Shown one piece after another: positions 52,001 through 61,000 of a stretch of 64,000 nt of DNA; within the stretch, counting starts at the first letter, position 1; each line of letters opens with the position of its first letter. A program made the translations under genes and the position numbers. Source of the DNA: Brachycybe producta. Taxonomy: Eukaryota > Arthropoda > Diplopoda > Playtdesmida > Andrognathidae. The stretch lies in NCBI GenBank assembly GCA_036925085.1, contig JAUPFP010000032.1, positions 577,501-641,500 on the forward strand. The letters are read 5' to 3'. Under the pieces are notes generated by a model. It saw nothing but the letters and a program-made list of their open reading frames with translations. It was not told the origin of the DNA and searched no databases.

Positions 52001-55000
52001 TTTCCCGTCTCCAATTTAATATCATGGGGTTCTTGGATGGGGAGGGTGCAACATATAGTTGACCTTGAGAAAAAAAAAGCTGTTCATTTCTTTATTTATT
52101 TAAATTTATATAAATTCCGATGTGCTTCAAGGGTTTTGTACAGTGTTACTCCACACACACACACACACACATACATACACAGACCTGGCTTAATATATAT
52201 ATAATGATTCTTTTTTTTTTCTAATTAGACAGTGACACGCCCAGGTATAATGAAATTCTGCCCATTCTTCAATATACAAAAAATTTCAAAATTTTTTTAA
52301 AATTCCGGAAATTTTTTTTCCGGGATGGTAATGGTTGATTTTAGTAGGGAGTACCCCACCTACCCTCGAATAACCTTACCTGCCCAAAAATATCGCGACC
52401 TGCCCAGATATAATGAAATTCTGCCCATTCTGCCCTATACAAAAAAATTCAAAAATTTCTTAAAATTCCGGAAATTTTTTTTCCGGGCAGGTAATGGTCT
52501 AAATTAGTAGGGAGTACCCCCACCTACCCTCGATTACCCTTACCTGCCCAAAAATATCGCTACCTGCCCAGAAATAATGAAATTCTGCCCATTCTGCCTT
52601 ATACAAAAAAATTCAAAAATTTCTTAAAATTCCGGAAATTTTTTTTCCGGGCAGGTAATGGTCTAGATTAGTAGGCAGTACCCCCACCTACCCTCGATTA
52701 CCCTTACCTGCCCAGAAATAATGAAATTCTGCCCATTCTGCCCTTTACAAAAAAATTCAAATTTTTTTTAAAATTTCGGAAATTTCTTTTCCGGGCAGGT
52801 AATGGTCTAGATTAGTAGGCAGTACCCTTACCTGCCCAAAAATATCGCTACCTGCCCAGAAATAATGAAATTCTGCCCATTCTGCCCAATACAAAAAAAA
52901 TTCAAAAATTTCTTAAAATTCCGGAAATTTTTTTTCCGGGCAGGTAATGGTCTAGATTAGTAGGGAGTACCCCCACCTACCCTCGTTTACCCTTACCTGA
53001 CCAAAAATATCGCTACCTGCCCGGAAATAATGAAATTCTGCCCATTCTGCCCTATACAAAAAAATTCAAAAATTTGTTAAAATTCCGGAAATTTTTTTTC
53101 CGGGCAGGTAATGGTCTATATTAGTAGGGAGTACCCCCACCTACCCTCGTTTACCCTTACCTGCCCAAGAATATCGCTACCTGCCCGGAAATAATGAAAT
53201 TCTGCCCATTCTGCCCTATATAAAGAAATTCAAAAATTTCTTAAAATTCCGGAAATTTTTTTTCCGGGCAGGTAATGGTCTAGATTAGTAGGGAGTACCC
53301 CCACCTACCCTCGATTACTCTTACCTGCCCAATAATATCGCTACCTGCCCAGAAATAATGAAATTCTGCCCATTCTGCCCTATATAAAGAAATTCAAAAA
53401 TTTGTTAAAATTCCGGAAATTTTTTTTCCGGGCAGGTAATGGTCTATATTAGTAGGGAGTACCCCCACCTACCCTCGTTTACCCTTACCTGCCCAAAAAT
53501 ATCGCTACCTGCCCGGAAATAATGAAATTCTGCCCATTCTGCCCTATACAAAAAAATTCAAAAATTTCTTAAAATTCCGGAAATTTTTTTTCCGGGCAGG
53601 TAATGGTCTAGATTAGTAGGGAGTACCCCCACCTACCCTCGTTTACCCTTACCTGCCCAAAAATATCGCTACCTGCCCAGAAATAATGAAATTCTGCCCA
53701 TTCTGCCCAATACAAAAAAATTCAAAAATTTCTTAAAATTCCGGAATTTTTTTTTCCGGGCAGGTAATGGTCTAGATTAGTAGGGAGTACCCCCACCTAC
53801 CCTCGATTACCCTTACCTGCCCAAAAATATCGCTACCTGCCCAGAAATAATGAAATTCTGCCCATTCTGCCCAATACAAAAAAATTCAAAAATTTCTTAA
53901 AATTCCGGAATTTTTTTTTCCGGGCAGGTAATGGTCTAGATTAGTAGGGAGTACCCCCACCTACCCTCGATTACCCTTACCTGCCCAAAAATATCGCTAC
54001 CTGCCCGGAAATAATGAAATTCTGCCCATTCTGCCCTTTACAAAAAATTTCAAATTTTTTTTAAAATTTCGGAAATTTCTTTTCCGGGCAGGTAATGGTC
54101 TAGATTAGTAGGCAGTACCCCCACCTACCCTCGATTACCCTTACCTGCCCAAAAATATCGCTACCTGCCCAGAAATAATGAAATTCTGCCCATTCTGCCC
54201 AATACAAAAAAATTCAAAAATTTCTTAAAATTCCGGAATTTTTTTTTCCGGGCAGGTAATGGTCTAGATTAGTAGGGAGTACCCCCACCTACCCTCGATT
54301 ACCCTTACCTGCCCAAAAATATCGCTACCTGCCCGGAAATAATGAAATTCTGCCCATTCTGCCCTATACAAAAAAATTCAAAAATTTCTTAAAATTCCGG
54401 AAATTTTTTTTCCGGGCAGGTAATGGTCTAGATTAGTAGGGAGTACCCCCACCTACCCTCGTTTACCCTTACCTGCCCAAAAATATCGCTACCTGCCCGG
54501 AAATAATGAAATTCTGCCCATTCTGCCCTTTACAAAAAATTTCAAATTTTTTTTAAAATTTCGGAAATTTCTTTTCCGGGCAGGTAATGGTCTAGATTAG
54601 TAGGCAGTACCCTTACCTGCCCAAAAATATCGCTACCTGCCCAGAAATAATGAAATTCTGCCCATTCTGCCCAATACAAAAAAATTCAAAAATTTCTTAA
54701 AATTCCGGAATTTTTTTTTCCGGGCAGGTAATGGTCTAGATTAGTAGGGAGTACCCCCACCTACCCTCGATTACCCTTACCTGCCCAAAAATATCGCTAC
54801 CTGCCCGGAAATAATGAAATTCTGCCCATTCTGCCCTATACAAAAAAATTCAAAAATTTCTTAAAATTCCGGAAATTTTTTTTCCGGGCAGGTAATGGTC
54901 TAGATTAGTAGGCAGTACCCCCACCTACCCTCGATTACCCTTACCTGCCCAAAAATATCGCTACCTGCCCAGAAATAATGAAATTCTGCCCATTCTGCCC

Positions 55001-58000
55001 AATACAAAAAAAATTCAAAAATTTCTTAAAATTCCGGAAATTTTTTTTCCGGGCAGGTAATGGTCTAGATTAGTAGGCAGTATCCCCACCTACCCTCGAT
55101 TACCCTTACCTGCCCAAAAATATCGCTACCTGCCCGGAAATAATGAAATTCTGCCCATTCTGCCCTATACAAAAAAATTCAAAAATTTCTTAAAATTCCG
55201 GAAATTTTTTTTCCGGGCAGGTAATGGTCTAGATTAGTAGGGAGTACCCCCACCTACCCTCGTTTACCCTTACCTGCCCAAAAATATCGCTACCTGCCCG
55301 GAAATAATGAAATTCTGCCCATTCTGCCCTTTACAAAAAATTTCAAATTTTTTTTAAAATTTCGGAAATTTCTTTTCCGGGCAGGTAATGGTCTAGATTA
55401 GTAGGCAGTACCCCCACCTACCCTCGATTACCCTTACCTGCCCAAAAATATCGCTACCTGCCCAGAAATAATGAAATTCTGCCCATTCTGCCCAATACAA
55501 AAAAATTCAAAAATTTCTTAAAATTCCGGAATTTTTTTTTCCGGGCAGGTAATGGTCTAGATTAGTAGGGAGTACCCCCACCTACCCTCGATTACCCTTA
55601 CCTGCCCAAAAATATCGCTACCTGCCCGGAAATAATGAAATTCTGCCCATTCTGCCCTATACAAAAAAATTCAAAAATTTCTTAAAATTCCGGAAATTTT
55701 TTTTCCGGGCAGGTAATGGTCTAGATTAGTAGGGAGTACCCCCACCTACCCTCGTTTACCCTTACCTGCCCAAAAATATCGCTACCTGCCCGGAAATAAT
55801 GAAATTCTGCCCATTCTGCCCTTTACAAAAAATTTCAAATTTTTTTTAAAATTTCGGAAATTTCTTTTCCGGGCAGGTAATGGTCTAGATTAGTAGGCAG
55901 TACCCTTACCTGCCCAAAAATATCGCTACCTGCCCAGAAATAATGAAATTCTGCCCATTCTGCCCAATACAAAAAAATTCAAAAATTTCTTAAAATTCCG
56001 GAATTTTTTTTTCCGGGCAGGTAATGGTCTAGATTAGTAGGGAGTACCCCCACCTACCCTCGATTACCCTTACCTGCCCAAAAATATCGCTACCTGCCCG
56101 GAAATAATGAAATTCTGCCCATTCTGCCCTATACAAAAAAATTCAAAAATTTCTTAAAATTCCGGAAATTTTTTTTCCGGGCAGGTAATGGTCTAGATTA
56201 GTAGGCAGTACCCCCACCTACCCTCGATTACTCTTACCTGCCCAAAAATATCGCTACCTGCCCAGAAATAATGAAATTCTGCCCATTCTGCCCAATACAA
56301 AAAAAATTCAAAAATTTCTTAAAATTCCGGAAATTTTTTTTCCGGGCAGGTAATGGTCTAGATTAGTAGGCAGTATCCCCACCTACCCTCGATTACCCTT
56401 ACCTGCCCAAAAATATCGCTACCTGCCCGGAAATAATGAAATTCTGCCCATTCTGCCCTATACAAAAAAATTCAAAAATTTCTTAAAATTCCGGAAATTT
56501 TTTTTCCGGGCAGGTAATGGTCTAGATTAGTAGGGAGTACCCCCACCTACCCTCGTTTACCCTTACCTGCCCAAAAATATCGCTACCTGCCCGGAAATAA
56601 TGAAATTCTGCCCATTCTGCCCTTTACAAAAAAATTCAAATTTTTTTTAAAATTTCGGAAATTTCTTTTCCGGGCAGGTAATGGTCTAGATTAGTAGGGA
56701 GTACCCCACCTACCCTCGATTACCCTTACCTGCCCAAAAATATCGCTACCTGCCCAGAAATAATGAAATTCTGCCCATTCTGCCCTTTACAAAAAATTTC
56801 AAATTTTTTTTAAAATTTCGGAAATTTCTTTTCCGGGCAGGTAATGGTCTATATTAGTAGGGAGTACCCCCACCTACCCTCGTTTACCCTTACCTGACCA
56901 AAAATATCGCTACCTGCCCGGAAATAATGAAATTCTGCCCATTCTGCCCTATACAAAAAAATTCAAAAATTTGTTAAAATTCCGGAAATTTTTTTTCCGG
57001 GCAGGTAATGGTCTATATTAGTAGGGAGTACCCCCACCTACCCTCGTTTACCCTTACCTGCCCAAGAATATCGCTACCTGCCCGGAAATAATGAAATTCT
57101 GCCCATTCTGCCCTATATAAAGAAATTCAAAAATTTCTTAAAATTCCGGAAATTTTTTTTCCGGGCAGGTAATGGTCTAGATTAGTAGGGAGTACCCCCA
57201 CCTACCCTCGATTACTCTTACCTGCCCAATAATATCGCTACCTGCCCAGAAATAATGAAATTCTGCCCATTCTGCCCTATATAAAGAAATTCAAAAATTT
57301 GTTAAAATTCCGGAAATTTTTTTTCCGGGCAGGTAATGGTCTATATTAGTAGGGAGTACCCCCACCTACCCTCGTTTACCCTTACCTGCCCAAAAATATC
57401 GCTACCTGCCCGGAAATAATGAAATTCTGCCCATTCTGCCCTATACAAAAAAATTCAAAAATTTCTTAAAATTCCGGAAATTTTTTTTCCGGGCAGGTAA
57501 TGGTCTAGATTAGTAGGGAGTACCCCCACCTACCCTCGTTTACCCTTACCTGCCCAAAAATATCGCTACCTGCCCGGAAATAATGAAATTCTGCCCATTC
57601 TGCCCTTTACAAAAAATTTCAAATTTTTTTTAAAATTTCGGAAATTTCTTTTCCGGGCAGGTAATGGTCTAGATTAGTAGGCAGTACCCCCACCTACCCT
57701 CGATTACCCTTACCTGCCCAAAAATATCGCTACCTGCCCGGAAATAATGAAATTCTGCCCATTCTGCCCTATACAAAAAAATTCAAAAATTTCTTAAAAT
57801 TCCGGAAATTTTTTTTCCGGGCAGGTAATGGTCTAGATTAGTAGGGAGTACCCCCACCTACCCTCGTTTACCCTTACCTGCCCGGAAATAATGAAATTCT
57901 GCCCATTCTGCCCTTTACAAAAAATTTCAAATTTTTTTTAAAATTTCGGAAATTTCTTTTCCAGGCAGGTAATGGTCTAGATTAGTAGGCAGTACCCCCA

Positions 58001-61000
58001 CCTACCCTCGATTACCCTTACCTGCCCAAAAATATCGCTACCTGCCCGGAAATAATGAAATTCTGCCCATTCTGCCCTTTACAAAAAATTTCAAATTTTT
58101 TTTAAAATTTCGGAAATTTCTTTTCCGGGCAGGTAATGGTCTATATTAGTAGGGAGTACCCCCACCTACCCTCGTTTACCCTTACCTGCCCAAAAATATC
58201 GCTACCTGCCCGGAAATAATGAAATTCTGCCCATTCTGCCCTATACAAAAAAATTCAAAAATTTGTTAAAATTCCGGAAATTTTTTTTCCGGGCAGGTAA
58301 TGGTCTATATTAGTAGGGAGTACCCCCACCTACCCTCGTTTACCCTTACCTGCCCAAGAATATCGCTACCTGCCCGGAAATAATGAAATTCTGCCCATTC
58401 TGCCCTATATAAAGAAATTCAAAAATTTCTTAAAATTCCGGAAATTTTTTTTCCGGGCAGGTAATGGTCTAGATTAGTAGGGAGTACCCCCACCTACCCT
58501 CGATTACTCTTACCTGCCCAATAATATCGCTACCTGCCCAGAAATAATGAAATTCTGCCCATTCTGCCCTATATAAAGAAATTCAAAAATTTCTTAAAAT
58601 TCCGGAAATTTTTTTTCCGGGCAGGTAATGGTCTAGATTAGTAGGCAGTACCCCCACCTACCTTCGATTACCCTTACCTGCCCAATAATATCGCTACCTG
58701 CCCAGAAATAATGAAATTCTGCCCATTCTGCCCTATATAAAGAAATTCAAAAATTTCTTAAAATTCCGGAAATTTTTTTTCCGGGCAGGTAATGGTCTAG
58801 ATTAGTAGGCAGTACCCCCACCTACCCTCGATTACTCTTACCTGCCCAATAATATCGCTACCTGCCCAGAAATAATGAAATTCTGCCCATTCTGCCCTAT
58901 ATAAAGAAATTCAAAAATTTCTTAAAATTCCGGAAATTTTTTTTCCGGGCAGGTAATGGTCTAGATTAGTAGGCAGTACCCCCACCTACCCTCGATTACT
59001 CTTACCTGCCCAATAATATCGCTACCTGCCCAGAAATAATGAAATTCTGCCCATTCTGCCCTATATAAAGAAATTCAAAAATTTCTTAAAATTCCGGAAA
59101 TTTTTTTTCCGGGCAGGTAATGGTCTAGATTAGTAGGGAGTACCCCCACCTACCCTCGTTTACCCTTACCTGCCCGGAAATAATGAAATTCTGCCCATTC
59201 TGCCCTTTACAAAAAATTTCAAATTTTTTTTAAAATTTCGGAAATTTCTTTTCCAGGCAGGTAATGGTCTAGATTAGTAGGCAGTACCCCCACCTACCCT
59301 CGATTACCCTTACCTGCCCAAAAATATCGCTACCTGCCCGGAAATAATGAAATTCTGCCCATTCTGCCCTTTACAAAAAATTTCAAATTTTTTTTAAAAT
59401 TTCGGAAATTTCTTTTCCGGGCAGGTAATGGTCTATATTAGTAGGGAGTACCCCCACCTACCCTCGTTTACCCTTACCTGCCCAAAAATATCGCTACCTG
59501 CCCGGAAATAATGAAATTCTGCCCATTCTGCCCTATACAAAAAAATTCAAAAATTTGTTAAAATTCCGGAAATTTTTTTTCCGGGCAGGTAATGGTCTAT
59601 ATTAGTAGGGAGTACCCCCACCTACCCTCGTTTACCCTTACCTGCCCAAGAATATCGCTACCTGCCCGGAAATAATGAAATTCTGCCCATTCTGCCCTAT
59701 ATAAAGAAATTCAAAAATTTCTTAAAATTCCGGAAATTTTTTTTCCGGGCAGGTAATGGTCTAGATTAGTAGGGAGTACCCCCACCTACCCTCGATTACT
59801 CTTACCTGCCCAATAATATCGCTACCTGCCCAGAAATAATGAAATTCTGCCCATTCTGCCCTATATAAAGAAATTCAAAAATTTCTTAAAATTCCGGAAA
59901 TTTTTTTTCCGGGCAGGTAATGGTCTAGATTAGTAGGCAGTACCCCCACCTACCTTCGATTACCCTTACCTGCCCAATAATATCGCTACCTGCCCAGAAA
60001 TAATGAAATTCTGCCCATTCTGCCCTATATAAAGAAATTCAAAAATTTCTTAAAATTCCGGAAATTTTTTTTCCGGGCAGGTAATGGTCTAGATTAGTAG
60101 GCAGTACCCCCACCTACCCTCGATTACTCTTACCTGCCCAATAATATCGCTACCTGCCCAGAAATAATGAAATTCTGCCCATTCTGCCCTATATAAAGAA
60201 ATTCAAAAATTTCTTAAAATTCCGGAAATTTTTTTTCCGGGCAGGTAATGGTCTAGATTAGTAGGCAGTACCCCCACCTACCCTCGATTACTCTTACCTG
60301 CCCAATAATATCGCTACCTGCCCAGAAATAATGAAATTCTGCCCATTCTGCCCTATATAAAGAAATTCAAAAATTTCTTAAAATTCCGGAAATTTTTTTT
60401 CCGGGCAGGTAATGGTCTAGATTAGTAGGGAGTACCCCCACCTACCCTCGTTTACCCTTACCTGCCCGGAAATAATGAAATTCTGCCCATTCTGCCCTTT
60501 ACAAAAAATTTCAAATTTTTTTTAAAATTTCGGAAATTTCTTTTCCAGGCAGGTAATGGTCTAGATTAGTAGGCAGTACCCCCACCTACCCTCGATTACC
60601 CTTACCTGCCCAAAAATATCGCTACCTGCCCGGAAATAATGAAATTCTGCCCATTCTGCCCTTTACAAAAAATTTCAAATTTTTTTTAAAATTTCGGAAA
60701 TTTCTTTTCCGGGCAGGTAATGGTCTATATTAGTAGGGAGTACCCCCACCTACCCTCGTTTACCCTTACCTGCCCAAAAATATCGCTACCTGCCCGGAAA
60801 TAATGAAATTCTGCCCATTCTGCCCTATACAAAAAAATTCAAAAATTTGTTAAAATTCCGGAAATTTTTTTTCCGGGCAGGTAATGGTCTATATTAGTAG
60901 GGAGTACCCCCACCTACCCTCGTTTACCCTTACCTGCCCAAGAATATCGCTACCTGCCCAGAAATAATGAAATTCTGCCTTTTCTGCCTTTTCTGCCCGT

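Noticed and set aside
34561..60960. Centromeric or subtelomeric satellite
   Set aside because: The arrays are in opposite orientation, end in matching non-repeat termini, and are bounded by an exact target duplication inside one gene's intron. This is the signature of a transposon.
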